Below, piece after piece: positions 1-14,147 of a DNA stretch of 64,000 bases (position 1 is the stretch's first letter; each line of letters begins with the position of its first letter). The translations under genes and the position numbers were made by a program. The DNA comes from Calliopum simillimum (lineage: Eukaryota > Arthropoda > Insecta > Diptera > Lauxaniidae). The notes under the pieces were generated by a model. It made no database searches and was not told the origin of the DNA. It saw only the letters and a program-made list of their open reading frames with translations. The stretch covers positions 130,971,287 through 131,035,286 of the forward strand of contig OX638369.1 in the NCBI GenBank assembly GCA_951812925.1, written 5' to 3'.

Positions 1-88
1 GCTTTAAGAGAATCTTTTTAAATGTTACGATCCTTATAAGCTATTTATATGTTGCACAATTTTTAGGTTTAATTTAGCTAACAAAAAT

Positions 89-3000
89 TTATTGATGTCC
101 GATGAGAATTACGACAGTACCTGTGGAATCACCGTTAGCTTCTTCGGCAGCTTCGGCTTCTTTCTCGTCGCCGTTTTCTTCTACTGCAGCTACAGCAGAA
201 ACAGATGATTCTTCTGACTTTTCTGCAGCAGCCGTTTCTTCAGTGGCTGGGACTTCAGCGGCAGCAGCTTCCTCTGAAACAGCTTCACTAGCTCCATTTT
301 CTGTCTTCGCAGCATCGGTAGCATCAGTTGCACCATTTTCTGTGACAGGAGTTTCTTCTTCAGTAACATCTGCTACTTTTTTTGCATCAACTTCTTCAAC
401 AGCAACCTTCTCAACAACTGGAGTTTCACTACAGAGAATGAAAAAAATAGAAAAAAATAATTAATTTATTGGAGACGAACAAAATAAAGTAGGTATAACT
501 TAAAATAAAACATACGTTGAAGGTGGAATCAAGTCACAAAAACTAAATGCTTGTTCGCCCCAGCAAGATTTTACGCTCCGTATAACTCGTAAAGCATTAA
601 GAACAGAGGGTCTAATTAAGCTTTTATGGAGTTACCGCGTTCTGCTTGACACATACAATTATTTAGTTTTCTCTGATGAGTTTTCACACTGAATCCTATA
701 TTCATTTCTATTCCAAGTACTAAATTTTCCTTAGATTCCAGATATTATACTTAAGCTGAGCTGGCTAATGAGCGAAGTCCCCTATTAGACGGAGAACCAG
801 CGCTTAAAAAACTGTTTGCGTTTCTAAAGCTGGAATTAGTCAAAACGTAACGTTCCCTAATGTAACGTTGCTGTCGCTCGTTAACATTGCACCGATTATG
901 TCACCTTACAACTTAAAAATTATTTGAAAAATTCCAGTTTTTGTAAACAAACATCCATTGTCATCCTTATTTTAATTAAATTGTTCAAAAAATTTAATTT
1001 ATTTATTTTATCTAACAAATGAATTGTCAAGTAGCGTTACGTTGAAAAATCTAATTTCAACAGATTTCTACGTTGTGTTCCGCTACGTTACGATTTCACT
1101 AATCGCTTATACGCTCCGCGTTTGGTAGGTTTTGACAGCCGACACGTTATCGAACGCGACGTGTTGACTAATTCCACCTTAAAAGCTGGTTTTGTGACAG
1201 TCGGTTATAGTAGTTGTGTACACACACACAAACTGTCGGTCAGTCAATCAAACTGCAAAACAGGCGGCTGATATATGGTCTCAAACATGTCATGATTGGG
1301 ATGGTGATGAAATAAATTTCTAAAGGCTGAAAATTGTTATACAGATTGTATATAGCATATAAGTAACAATTATGTCGGTTAGTTAAACGTTAGAACAAAG
1401 CTGTTGAGTCAGCCCCATGGAAGGCAAAACGCTTTTTTTACTCAAGAGGAAAGCATCTTACGAAAAAAGTGTACAATGCATAAAATGCTTAGAATCGTCC
1501 AAGGAATACACGTGTGAATTTTTTTTTTATAAGAATTTTAGATTTATATGTAAATCGATCTTTGCAAATATATGACTAAAAGTTCAATTAAAAATTAATT
1601 CTTTTTTATATTTAGGTTGACAACGGCTAAAATAGCATTGTCATGTTAAGAACTTATTTGATTTTCTGTTTCGTTCATTTAAAACTAAATAAAATTTCTC
1701 ATACAAATCGAATAATTCTTAATAGCTAACTCGGTTTTTTGTATAAACTATCTTAATTGCCTTAACCAAGGAAATGAGAAAGGGCTATTACAAAAACTTA
1801 GATAAAACATTTTTATTGTACGTATCTCTGTAACAGAAATATTAACACTTTTTTTCGTAATCACGAATTAGTGCTTACAATACAAAAAATTTTCCTTTTC
1901 TTTCCTCTTTGTTTAAAGACATCACATCATAGTGCACCATAATCAATCAAGAAATCAGTTTTAAATTTCAGGTGATAATAATATTTAGAAACTAGAAAAA
2001 TGTTATATGTACTTAATTTTGAATAAAACAAACAACAACAAAAATGTTTCATGTACTAATAAAACAGATCTACCACAGTGGAAGTTCCCGCGCAATTATC
2101 ATATGTACAGGTGTTTAAAAAGGCACCGCAAGGATGTGGGAAACTTGGCTTAATCTTAGCTTCTATTCAAAAATACATCCATATACATACTCATATGTAT
2201 GCTACTAAAAAAAAACAAAGTATTTTAAAATTAAAACCACAGTATCAATTGATATACAAATGTTCATATTTACATCAGTATAACTGACGGCATGTTGACT
2301 CATTTTGGAGAAAATTAATTCTTTTCGTTTATGATTTCGTTATCTATGGCCAAAGAAACGAATTCTTGTAGGCCTGATATCGCACCATAGACTTATAACT
2401 AATAAACAAACGATAGTAAATCAATGCAAGAAATGTTCGACGACATAAATTGCAAGCCTCATAATAAGTGATTCATATGAGAGTGTGCAAAAAGACTTCA
2501 GATATTCCTATTCCTGCGAAATTTTCTCTTATCAACATCAAAACTTATGGGAAAAAACTAGGTAGCTCTTGCTCAGGTAAACGCTTGCAGCAACAAATAA
2601 TTGCGTCGTTGTATAAAACACATGTACCTATGGAAAGAGCGCGTAAATGGCAGATGTGAACATCCACGAAGAGTACGCAAAGTTACCCTGTATTTAACAA
2701 CAACAATCACTTGGTTAAAGAGAACGCCTGGTAAGAAATGATAACATTTCCGCGTACATGAGCTCAATGTGGAGTACATACCTAACTTTGTTAATGGTGG
2801 ATGCTGTGGTGGCATGAAGGGGAGAAAATGAGTCTACCTCTCACAGTAATGTTTTCTCAGCACAAGCAAAACCGTGGCCCAGTTGTTAAATTCAAATGTA
2901 ACAAATAATGATTTCGGTCTCAAGTAAACACAAAAAAACAACAACGAAGTACATATGTGTGTAGATAAAATTATTCCAGAAACAGAAAACAATGCTTCAG

Positions 3001-3953
3001 TTTAAGAAGAGAGATGTAGTGGAAAGAAGGTGCTTACCAGCGGAAAACGACTTCGTAAAAACTCGTACTAAAAGTACATATTGTGGCCACCACTACTTCT
3101 GATGCACATACATAGTACATATACACAAAACACACTTTATAAGTAAACGAACCACGGCGAAGATACCGGATAAGCCACGATATAGACGTCTCGCTTATAC
3201 GCACACCTGCCTTCAGCTGAAACATTTCACGCTTGAGTTTCGTAGTTATTAGAAGCAAGCGACGCTTTAGATACTTCAAGCCAAGAGTAATCTTTATTTC
3301 TCTACCTATAGGGAAGATTCTGTATACGGGTATTGCTGAGAATAGAGCTTTGCTGCCAAAGCTCGTGGTTTTAATCATGTTTGGCAATTACCAAATATTC
3401 TAGAACAAATTTGCATAAATGCGATGGCTCACACGTATTTACGAGTACACTTCAAAAGAAGCGGCTGCGTAAGAGCTGAATATTTGAAAAATATTTAGCA
3501 TTGAAGAATCTCTTCGCATTCAGAATAAACACAAATAAAGCTTTTTGAATTTGGTCCAAACTCAAAAGACTTTCGTTTTACCCCAATCGATTTGTATCTC
3601 CAAGATATCTACTACCATTTATACACACATATATTTTTTGCGTTGCCAATGCCGGCCGCTTCCACCGCGCCAAAAGCGAGTGGCGTCATTCGGTCAACGA
3701 CAACTTATTTCACCAGAGAGACAAAGAAGACAACTTATCACAACGCATGTGTTGAAAAGAGTCGACAACACTTTACACGAACTACCGCCGTTTTTGTTAT
3801 ATAGACAAATTTTAAATTTTCACCGTTTTTACGAATTTGATTTTTGTACAATTCCTTAATTTTATTAGTAAATTAAATACGCAAATAAAACGAATCTTTT
3901 AAATTAGTCGATGCGCAAAATACTCACTTATTTTCAACTGCAACATCGGCCAT
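89..3953 (-). CDS. Small acidic Ala/Glu-rich protein of unknown function, two exons
   Basis: The minus strand carries a short first exon (3953-3928) encoding MADVAVEN and ending at a consensus GTGAGT donor. It joins in frame across a ~3.5-kb intron to a second exon (428-89) behind a CTGTAG acceptor; the split codon AA|T gives Asn. The second exon encodes about 110 residues made largely of Ala, Glu, Val and Thr with repeated TENGA-type segments. It has no hydrophobic segment and is strongly acidic, so it is probably disordered and cytosolic or nuclear. The frame closes at TAA 91-89. A possible donor (ACAG|GTACTG, boundary at 121/120) lies just before the non-acidic last ten residues, so the true protein may instead continue to exons left of the window. 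The plus-strand Ser/Ala ORF at 102-464 is its antisense. I do not recognise the family. Gene structure is fairly sure, function unknown. Confidence 0.7.
429..3927 (-). other. First intron of the acidic-protein gene
   Basis: This 3.5-kb AT-rich intron has no convincing coding exon. Small ORFs at 2078-2287, 2468-2659, 3034-3387 and 3545-3859 have no recognisable motif. It contains one copy of a dispersed repeat (1543-1603) that recurs inverted at 36535-36597. Confidence 0.5.
1543..1603 (+). repeat. Dispersed repeat, inverted partner at 36535-36597
   Basis: About 60 bases, including the string GTAAATCGATCTTTGC, are almost perfectly reverse-complementary to 36535-36597, 35 kb away. This is probably a fragment of one transposon family present twice; no element ends were recognised. 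Confidence 0.7.
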
Positions 3954-4182
3954 TTTTATTTTCTTTGTATTTGCGGCTTAGGATAGATAGATTAACTGAA
4001 ACTGTGCAGAATATTTTGCAACGTTTAATTTAACGGTATAAAACACAATGATTTTTATATTTAATGCTTGATATTTTATATAGATATCTTTTTTCAATTG
4101 ATGACTATATTTTCAACAGCAATATGCACACAAGTATTTGCACTTTATGGAGCTTGTCCCACACACGTCTACACTTCTTCGT

Positions 4183-4212
4183 TGAACAACGCCGAATGAG
4201 AACGATTTTATA
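4183..4212 (-). promoter_or_regulatory. TATA box and initiator for the acidic-protein gene
   Basis: Read on the minus strand, a TATAAAAT box (4212-4205) is followed 29-30 bases later by a TTCAACG initiator-like site with its A at 4183. That predicts a ~230-base 5' UTR before the ATG at 3953. The spacing is the canonical one for fly core promoters. No transcript evidence is available. Confidence 0.5.
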
Positions 4213-5550
4213 AACGCCGCCGAGTTCTGGATAATATTTCGCATTTCATTTTGTACCTATAGATACAATAACAAGCAATATAACAAACTGAAAACCAGGG
4301 ATGGTCTTTTTTTTGTAAAATTTAAAATGTATCTTCAATATGAATTTCATATTCAATTGCTCATTTTTATAAAAATCTTTTTCAATCGAGAAACAATAAA
4401 ACATCGCACTTTACTGACGTACATACATACAGCCAGTAGTATGTTTTTAAAAACATATTTTGAAAATCATCTTTCCTACTACTCTTCACACTTGTACGCA
4501 GCATAAATCATATTTTTCTACAACAATTTCAGTTTTTTTCCAAAACAACAAGGTTCCGACAACTAATTTTAGTAAAGCAGCCCAAAAAAATATATGTACG
4601 AATTTTTTTTTTTTAAGGGGGCTCAACGTTAAATCAAGTTAAGTTAAATTGATGTGTTAAACTATACGATCCTTAGTTCTAAGGGTAATATCTGCTTAGC
4701 AAACTTTTGCAGAACATAACGAGGAACATTTTGAACTTTACATATTCTTTAAAAAGATACCAAAATGACCTCTAAAGCAGGAAAATACTGACTCAATATG
4801 TGCAACAGAATTATTTGCCATACAATTTTACAAATAGTCTCTTAATACTAAAAAGTCCAAATTTCAATTCGAAAGCCAAAAAATCGTCAAAACCAAAATT
4901 GTACTTATGGGTAGGATTTTTATTACATATTTTCCGCATTATTCTTAAGTTTGAAGCATTTCTGGCCTTTGGTGACCCCTAATGAAATTTTTTCTATATT
5001 TTGAAAAGTCGATCTGGTTCGTCAGTAAAAAATTAATCAGTTTTGAATGATTGTTCGTAGCGGTCAAACTATCATTGATGTTTAATGCTCAAACACTTAT
5101 TTACGTTCTAACGTCACACTTTCAGTCAGGAACAAATACGGCCGCTGACTGCATGCTAAAGAATAAGAGCTTCCACATACGCAACCAAAAGCAAAACTGA
5201 CAAACTTGATCGATAGTGTATACTGGCTTCAAAAGTATCATGTTTTGTCTATGAATTGATGAAAAAGCAGTAAATTTGTCATAACGTTTGCAAAAGATAA
5301 ACCATTTCAAAATTATTTGCTATGAAATGTGTGTAGATAGAGGAAACTTTATTTTTCTGTGTTAATTTAATGTTACTCATACGACGCGCAGTACGATTAT
5401 ATAGAAAATAATTTCGAAAAGTCCATGACTCACGCAAATATTATGATAAAACTAACAATTTTTAACCATTCAGAAGATAAACCTTTAGAAAAAAGGGACA
5501 TAATTATTCCGCATATGAAGGGCGCAACTCAAAAATGTAGCGATTTCTTT
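4213..5550. other. Intergenic, AT-rich, with a diverged repeat copy
   Basis: There is no gene here. The part from ~4700 to 5030 is a diverged direct copy of 37780-38160: shared landmarks are a cgaggaa.att stretch, a TTTATTACAT stretch and a gcctttggt.ac.cct stretch in the same order. The rest shows nothing I can support. Confidence 0.4.
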
Positions 5551-5866
5551 AGATTTTTATGTTGAACCCTGACTGAAGGCCAAACGGATAAAGCTGGATG
5601 CATGAAATTTGATACAGATGTAACTGCGCTTTCTGTGATCGATTATTCTTCACACATTCTACCCATATAAATATAATGCTTTAAAAATCCTATATGGGGG
5701 GTAGGTGTGAATATTAACCGATCATGACCATTTTGCATCACAATCAGACCACTAAGTTTTATCTGTACCATATTTCATGCATCTAGCTTTATCCGTTTGG
5801 CTGTAATCGAAATATCAATACACAGACGGACATATAAAGAGCCAATCAGGGCTCAACATAAAATGC
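5551..5866. mobile_element. Short foldback (MITE-like) element
   Basis: The left arm (5551-5625) and right arm (~5755-5866) are reverse complements. They share TTTATGTTGA at the outer ends and CCAAACGGATAAAGCT further in, with ~130 bases of unique sequence between. The size, symmetry and lack of ORF fit a non-autonomous element; the superfamily is unknown. Confidence 0.55.
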
Positions 5867-6049
5867 AGAAAAAATCAGGGACATTTGACATTTTCAAAAT
5901 GGCCTGGCATGTAATGGCTAACCTAATTAATGTAATAAGGTGAAAAATCCTTTTGAGTTATCTTAATGAAGAAGCAACTTCTTTGACCAGTATAACATTT
6001 TGAAACTTATGCTTATACGCCCAATAATGGTCATGAAATTGCGTTTTAA

Positions 6050-6243
6050 ATATTTTTTATAAATGCGGTAGGCGTGTCCGTTGACCGAGTTCGCTTATTT
6101 TCAATCCTACGAGCTAGACGAAGCCAGTTTACAAAATTTCATTGATATATCTTGCTTAGTTTCCCCGTGCAAAATATTTCCACGGACAGACAACCAGCCA
6201 GTCAGGCAGCCAAACGGACAGATGAACGGACATGGCTATCTAT
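6050..6243 (-). mobile_element. DINE-1/INE-1-like fragment
   Basis: This carries the GGCGTGTCCGTTGACCGA and TTTTCAATCC landmarks and a run of CCAGCCAGTCAGGCAGCC-type microsatellite, in the same order as the fuller copies at 6409-7163 and 57747-60935. It is truncated at both ends. Confidence 0.6.
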
Positions 6244-6408
6244 CTTTTTTAAAAAAAAAACTCAAAATACATAAAATAAAACAATTAATTTTTATTTGAT
6301 TCATTAAAGGATACAATTCACCTTTATTCTGATTCACTTTTAGATACATATCTCATGAGAATAAAGAAAAAAAATTAATAAACTAAAACTACTGAAAATG
6401 AATAGAAA

Positions 6409-7163
6409 CTAGTAAGGGTGTATCCTTTGGCCTGGCCAAATATTTAATACCCTAAACTGCAGTATTTTGAAAGGTTTGCTTATATGAGAGGTGCCACGCC
6501 TTTTGTCCGAGTTCACCCAGTTTTTGCACAAAGCTTGCGTTTATAGTTTTTAGTGTCAAAAAACTCTTTCAGTACAGTATTTTGAAATGTATGCTTATAT
6601 AGGAGGTGCCACGCCCCCTTGTCTGATTTTACCTAGTTTTTGCTCAGAGCTTGCATTTATAGTTCTTAGAGTTTGAGTAAAACTTAGTTCAATTATCTCA
6701 AATAACGCTTTAAGTATAGCGTTTTAAAGCTTTTGCTTATATAAAAGGTGCCACGCCCTCTAGTCCGAATCCGCCCAGTTTTTGCTCAGAGCTTCTGCTA
6801 ATAATTCGTAGTATTAAAGTGTATTTTGGTTGAATTGTCCTGAAAAATACTCCTAAAGTTGCATTTTGAACATATTTTTTGTATGGGCAGTAGGCGTGTC
6901 CGTTAACCGATTTCGCTAATTTTCAATCCCACGAGCTAACTTTGACGACGGAGGTAGTGCACCAAATTTCATTGAATTACCTTGTTCAGTTTTCTCGTAA
7001 AAAATATTTCCACACATAGCCAGACAGACGGACAAGGCTATATCGACTCAGGAGGTGACGCTGATCAAAAATATATATACTTTTCTACATCCGCCACACC
7101 TCCTTCTCTCATTACAAATGGAAGGACAAGGTGAATATACCCTGGGTGTAGGGTATAAAAAAA
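6409..7163 (-). mobile_element. DINE-1/INE-1-like non-autonomous element
   Basis: Read in reverse, the element starts at the TATACCCTACACCCAGGG terminal block (~7163) and ends at ACTAGTAAGGG-type sequence (6409). Between them are the ATATATACTTTT and CTGATCA block, GGCGTGTCC, and three imperfect ~120-140-base units each carrying GTGCCACGCC and TTTTTGCTCAGAGCTTG. The architecture (short conserved 5' block, microsatellite zone, repeated 3' body) recalls the Helitron-related DINE-1/INE-1 elements of flies. The family assignment is inference from memory of those elements. Confidence 0.65.
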
Positions 7164-7759
7164 GTATAGTGTTATATGGACCACATAGTCAATATTGTCC
7201 CATGTATTTATTTGGTACAGAAGTTGCATATAAAAATGTCACTTCCACATCCGGCACATTCTTCATGACTCAAAGAACGCCAGATTACACATTTAACCCA
7301 AACTTCGCCACAGTGATCTTCTGAGTAAAGGGTATTACAGTTTATGCATTTTTCATCTTCTTTTCTTTTGTAGTTTATGAATTACAAATAATGACCATTA
7401 GACTCGTCATGAAAACTGCAACTAGATTCCCCATCTGAAGAAGATGATAAATACAATTATAAATGGTATTCACTGACTTTATATAATTAATGATTTATTC
7501 AAAAACACGATGACTTTAAAGTGAAATAATGAAATTTACTCATAAGAAAAAATTAATTACTAAACCTTTTATTGGAAAAAATAACTTCACATCAACATGC
7601 GACTCCACCGAACGCTAAAGTCTTAGGTATTGGCGTAAAGTTTAAACATGAACAGCGGTAAATCCTATGTATGCAGTGAAAAATAACCGTGTAGTCCATA
7701 TTACCCGCGTAGTCCATATTATCCTTGCATACCCTATTACTTTCCCATAACTGTCTCAC

Positions 7760-7826
7760 CTCTTTCTGTACGTTACAAACGGAAGGACAGAGTGAATATA
7801 TCCTGGGTGTAGGGTATAAAAATGAT
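7760..7826 (-). mobile_element. 5' terminal scrap of a DINE-1-like element
   Basis: Only the CGGAAGGACAGAGTGAATAT stretch and the GGGTGTAGGGTATAAAAA terminal block of the DINE-like family remain. Confidence 0.55.
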
Positions 7827-8856
7827 ATCGGTCAAATTACCACGTCCTGGGTTGATGAACGTTTGCTCTCGTTTTATGATATTTATGGTTTATTGTTAAC
7901 TAATTTTCTATCTTTCTGCAATGTAACTGTTAAAGCACAATGTAAGATGTTATTGTGCTATTTGCAAAAATTATGGTACGTTAAAATATGACATTTCTAA
8001 GAAGTAACTTAGGCCAATATTACAAAGAACGACAGCCATATACTTTGGATGATTCTTTTTTTTAATAATAAATAATACAGTTTAGCTACTACAACTATTA
8101 ACCTTCTTGGCTATTTAGCTTTAAGCTTTAAATCAAGTAAAAAGCTTATTAAATAAATTATAGAAATTAAAATATTATGAGTTTTAATGTGTTATTTTTT
8201 ATAATTTTTTCTTAGCTTTTTCGCACTTTCTCAACATACCCACTCAGATCATGTCACACCTAATAATACATAAATGCAGTCATATGTATGTAATAACTTG
8301 ATCCAAGGAATGAATATTAGAAAAAATAAACCCTGCCTGCTGTGGGGCTCGGACAACACAAACATAAATAAAAAACAACCAATAACCCACAAATTCAGTT
8401 ACAATAATTTTTTAATCTAAGTTTGAGTTTACCTTTTGACAAGCTAATGTTATAAACTTCGCAATGATAATAATAAGAGTTGTCATGCGATTAAAAGGGA
8501 CTGTAGCTATATAATTAGTTCTGCAAACCGGTTAGTAAAATAATTGATTGGAATTACGATTACTTCATCGGTTAGTATTAAGTATATAAATAACTACAAT
8601 TTTGAAGCTCTGGTGCAGCAAGAGACCCTGTAATAAGCTGATGCAGATAAAGTATATCTGCTATATTTCTACGCGTACTTAAAGACTGGATATGTAGCAA
8701 CTTCAAACGATCCTATGCCTTACACAAATTTTTCGTAAGATGCCGACCGCGGGAGTTCAAAACTTTCAATTAACGACTGACCCCCATTATGAATGCTATA
8801 CCATTTTAAAGCTTAGAAATCGAGCAATAATTTTTATTAAGAAAAAATATTGTATG
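7827..8856. other. Intergenic, no recognised feature
   Basis: AT-rich DNA with frequent stops in all frames. I saw no conserved motif, repeat or RNA here. Confidence 0.4.
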
Positions 8857-9737
8857 TAGGGGGATATGTGTACCTTGGTCCGAGTGTACCTCGGTCCGAG
8901 TGTCGGTTGCCACTCAACAGTTGCACGTGTACGATAATGTTCTTCTATGAAATTTCCACTCAAACCGGTGACTCATATTAGTAGACTTTAGACCGTCAAC
9001 CTGTATGCGTGTATAAAAAGTGACGGAAAAAGTGTTTTTTGTGTGTAAAAATTTGTTTTTGGAGTAAACTACGAAACGTTTTGTGAGAAACTTACTTGAA
9101 ATATTTCGGTTTTACTACATCAGGAAGGAAGTTTAGTTATTGTTTTAAGCTTTTAGTGGGTTTTAGATGTATTTTCATTAATATATCTTATGGGTGTTGA
9201 CAGTTTTTAAAACATGCTGTCTGTGTGTACCTTGGACCTATGCTTATTGACCAGCGAGGCTTTTTCGACTGGCAACCAGGAAGCCATAATCGCTTCTCAA
9301 TATAATATTATTATTATTATTTACAATACGTGATAAATGTATTTATTTGCAACCATTTTTGTTTAATTAATTGTTTTTTACTAAATGCACTTTATTGTGT
9401 TATAATTTTTGTTTATGATAAATTTTTATTTTTTTTTTATTGAAAAAAATTTTACTTTTGATTACATAATAAATGGTTCTTTCATAATTTATTACTTATA
9501 TATAATGTGATCTCTTTAATTTTTAATAGTGCAAGGTACACTTGCATGGGTACCTTGGACCGTTTGAGATTGCAACGGAAAAAGTAATATTTCTACTCAA
9601 TGGTACGACATAGAAATATCATTGTCACGTCATTTGATGCTGCAAGCATTGTAGAAATATAACTTAATCAAGAAACTAAAGAAACTTATTTAAAAAAAAA
9701 AACTGAAAAGCGGAGCAAGGTACACTCTTCTCCCCTA
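8857..9737. mobile_element. Non-autonomous element with repeated GTACCTTGG phrase
   Basis: It starts TAGGGGGATATGTGTACC (8857) and ends at CCCCTA (9737), whose reverse complement reads TAGGGGAGAAGAGTGTACC, so the ends are ~25-base imperfect inverted repeats, probably with a TA target site. The phrase GTACCTTGGWCC or a close variant recurs at 8870, 8886, 9227 and 9550, and inverted GCAAGGTACAC forms occur at 9531 and 9715. There is no ORF. The layout matches 19854-23130 and 21581-22810, which use different phrases. Confidence 0.65.
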
Positions 9738-11347
9738 TAAGTAGTTTTTTCTTAAAAATAGTTGCAAAACTGTTTTTATATATGGAAATTTTTTTTTTTT
9801 TTTTCAAAGGTAGAATTTTGTATAAAAATAACATTTTAAAACCAATATAACTATCAATTTAGAAAGGAGATATGGCTCAAAGAGAGAATTGTACTATTTG
9901 CTAGCTGCAAAAATCATCGATAAAAATAAAAAGTGGCTGGAAATGACTTGGGAAAAAAGAGCCTCCTATTGAAGAGGACATTGGTTCGATCCTGGAGAAT
10001 TCCAGAAGAACCTGAAGTAAAATGACTTATGAATAACAGGAAAGGAAAAGAGAGTTAAAACTAAAATTTAAAATAAATATAGGTACATCTCGTCGGGTAA
10101 GAGGAAAAATCATTAAGTCCATGGGAATTGTTAAGCACTTAATCTTATCCGAAAGTATATTTCGTGATTACCGCTCTGCCCTAAACTTTTCACGATGCTA
10201 TTCATGGATTCTTCTAACCGAGTTTACAACTGCAAAACTTTCCACATACATATATTAATACGCAAGCCTTGAAAGAACGATAGGGCCGATGTTAATTAAG
10301 AAATTGTCATAATTTCAGCTTTTGCTTTTTATTGAATTATTATGATAAACGCTTTCTTGAAAACGATTTCACAGTGCCATTTAATAAAAAATGTTATTTA
10401 TAAAAATGACGGATGAAAATTCAACAAAAGTCATCAGGCGGTATAACAAAATTCACATATCTACATATGTATATGTATGTATACAAGTCTACATACAAAA
10501 ATATTGAATGCTAAGCCGAGTGCTGGATAAAATTCCACTTTCTCATTTTGTTTCGAGGTAGACATAGACACCGACAAAGCTATGACCACTATAGATGTTA
10601 ACCAGGGCGGATTGCATTTTAAGTATGTACACATTCATTTTAGCGATTCATTGCTTCTAGTCAGACAAAGCGAAAACAAAATTTATTTTGAAGGTGGTAC
10701 CACTGCAAGAAATGAAATACCGTGTACAACATCAGGAACTGTTCATTTATATTGTACGTCGCAGCGTGTTAAAATAGCTGTGTTTTTGTGAACAGTTTAT
10801 CTGGGCTTCTGACAAAAGTATGGAAAAGCAAAAACAAGTATGCTCCCCAGCTTAACACAGATAAATAATTGTGCTTAGGACAAGCCGAGATAAAGTGCCC
10901 ACAAGAATTCCGTTAGCGAAATATTTGCAAAAAACTGCTTTTAGGCACCATTTTTCCAAAATGGCGGTGCGAGCGGCAATGAAACAAGGTGGCAGTGTTG
11001 AAATTCGGAAAGAACACATTTTAAAAATCCCGGAAAACTTTCCAGGTAAAAATACGAAATGACTGCACTAAATAGCTAAAATTGATTATTTTAATTAGGA
11101 AGCTGACAAATTAAGTAATAGTTCAGATACATAAGTACTTATGTGCCAACGGGCACATTTCCACTTCTTGCCTTTCTAAAATAATAACAACATTCGATTT
11201 TACACAAAAGGATCAAAAACATCTATTTTTTCTATATCAACCATTCATTCGACTGAAGTCTATTTTGCCTGAGTCAAGTTACTATAGTATGTTTCTTGAA
11301 ATACAATATTTTTCACTTTTCCTGACTTATCACGACATCCTCTAACA
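9738..11347. other. Intergenic, no recognised gene
   Basis: Short ORFs at 10582-10791 and 10871-11062 lack motifs and a plausible splice context. Nothing else was identified. Confidence 0.35.
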
Positions 11348-11782
11348 AGTTTAAGTTTTATAAAAATGTAGAAGAATTCTGTAAATGAGGTTTTGTTAAG
11401 TTAGTCGAGCATGGCAAAACGGCGTTTTTCTTAAAATCGTAGCTACTTCCTTTCTTGTTTTCAGGAGATATTCAATTTTAACTCAATATACTTGACATTT
11501 TCTTCAAAAATTAACTTTTTCGTTAAATCTGAATCCAGTCTCAAAATTTCCCTATCACATCCTTCCATTAAAATTTAAATAAAATTTTTTTTCCTCAACT
11601 TTGACGCTATATCACAAGGCAATGTAGTCGATATCGTAAAAATTGGTATTTTATGATCATTTTAAAATGACACCATGAAATTCAAACACACTATTTTTTT
11701 GCTCTTCAAAAGTGCTTGTCCCCATAGAAATTTAGAAGCACTTTCACAATAATTTTTTATAAGGCTGCAGTAAGAACAACAT

Positions 11783-11793
11783 GGGTTCGAACC
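11783..11793 (+). other. tRNA B-box-like sequence, possible SINE remnant
   Basis: GGGTTCGAACC is a perfect Pol III B box but no A box or tRNA fold accompanies it. A T/A-rich tail follows, which suits a decayed tRNA-derived SINE better than a tRNA gene. Confidence 0.3.
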
Positions 11794-11860
11794 TAGCCCG
11801 GGTGATTTTTTTTTTCCTTTTATTTTATTTTTTTTTATTAAAATATTTTTTATTCAACCT

Positions 11861-12977
<1,117 letters not shown>

Positions 12978-13011
12978 TTATTTCACTTTTCTATTTTCCT
13001 TTCTCTTATTT

Positions 13012-14010
13012 TAGTGCAGGCAAATTAGGTATTCATTTCTAATTTTGTTGAACATGCACCGATTTTGATCCGACAGGATTCATTTAGTTCGTAATAAAAT
13101 TTAAAGCAAAACCAACACATTAGTTTTTTGCGGCTTTTCCCCAAAACTTTTTTAATCTCCCGTGAACCCCCAAATTCGGATAAATTCAATAAAACTGTTC
13201 TAAAATGCTTAAAAATGGAAAATTATGCTATTCAGGGGGTTCTTTAAAGAGAACCTTATGATCTTTTGAAAATTTCATTCAATTTTGCTCAACATAGGCT
13301 TAAAATGTTTGCAATTATATGCGCCATTCAAAAAAATTTCTAAAAAATAATTATTTAAAAAAATTATATGCCAAAAACCAAATGTTTCATTTGAAGTTGA
13401 TGTGAAAAATTTCAAAAATTTGTGAAATTTCAAATTTTTTCCTGCTATAACTATAAATTAGTTTAGAAAAAATGGTTTGCAAAATATTACAACTATTTTT
13501 AATTTTGAGTTGTATTAACTTTTTATAGTTATTGCTTAAATAATAAACAAATCAAAAGCACAAAAAAATGTTTGTTAAACTTTACTTTTTATAGTATAAA
13601 AAACAAAATCCCACCTCGACCGTATAAATTCGATCACTGTAACAAAACTTGTAGGCTAAAAATCCCCGGGCAGTCCACTTTAACGATTTTTTCCCATTTT
13701 TGGTACTTAAAATGGGTATGTACGCAGTTTTCCGAGAGCTATTTTCAATTTTTCCATTTTCGAACATCATATTTGGATTCAGCAACCTAGAGAACCCTCT
13801 GAATAGCATAATAATAGTTTTATTGAATTTATCAGATTTTGGGGGTTCACGGGGGATTAAAAAAGTTTTGGGGAAAAGCCGCAAAAAACTAATGTGTTGG
13901 TTTTGCTTTAAATTTTATTACAAACAAAATGAGCCCTGTCGGATCAAAATCGGTGCATGTTCAACAAAATTAGAAATGAATACCTGTTTTTACCTAATTT
14001 TTCTGCACTT
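13012..14010. mobile_element. Foldback element with ~220-base arms
   Basis: The left arm (13012-13245) and right arm (13790-14010) are near-perfect reverse complements, sharing TGCACCGATTTTGATCCGAC, TTTTTGCGGCTTTTCCCCAA and CCCGTGAACCCCCAAA. About 545 bases of AT-rich spacer lie between. ORFs on both strands here (13572-14029) are arm by-products. It sits directly after the DINE-like element at 11861-12977. Confidence 0.8.
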
Positions 14011-14147
14011 TTTATTTACTTTTGCTTAATTGAATTGAAACTGATTGCACAATGATTCTATTTAAGGCTGTAGGAGCATTCGTATGACAAATTCTGTTTG
14101 GACAACATTTGCTTAATATACAAATTTAATACCTCTCCATATCATCG

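Noticed and set aside
102..464. Plus-strand Ser/Ala-rich 120-aa ORF
   Set aside because: It is the antisense of the second exon of the acidic-protein gene, whose splice signals and phases support the minus strand.
10582..10791. Candidate first exon of the cyclase
   Set aside because: No similarity to the cyclase N-terminus, no hydrophobic segment of the expected kind, and no suitable donor phase seen.
13572..14029. ORFs on both strands
   Set aside because: They lie in the right arm of a foldback and mirror each other.
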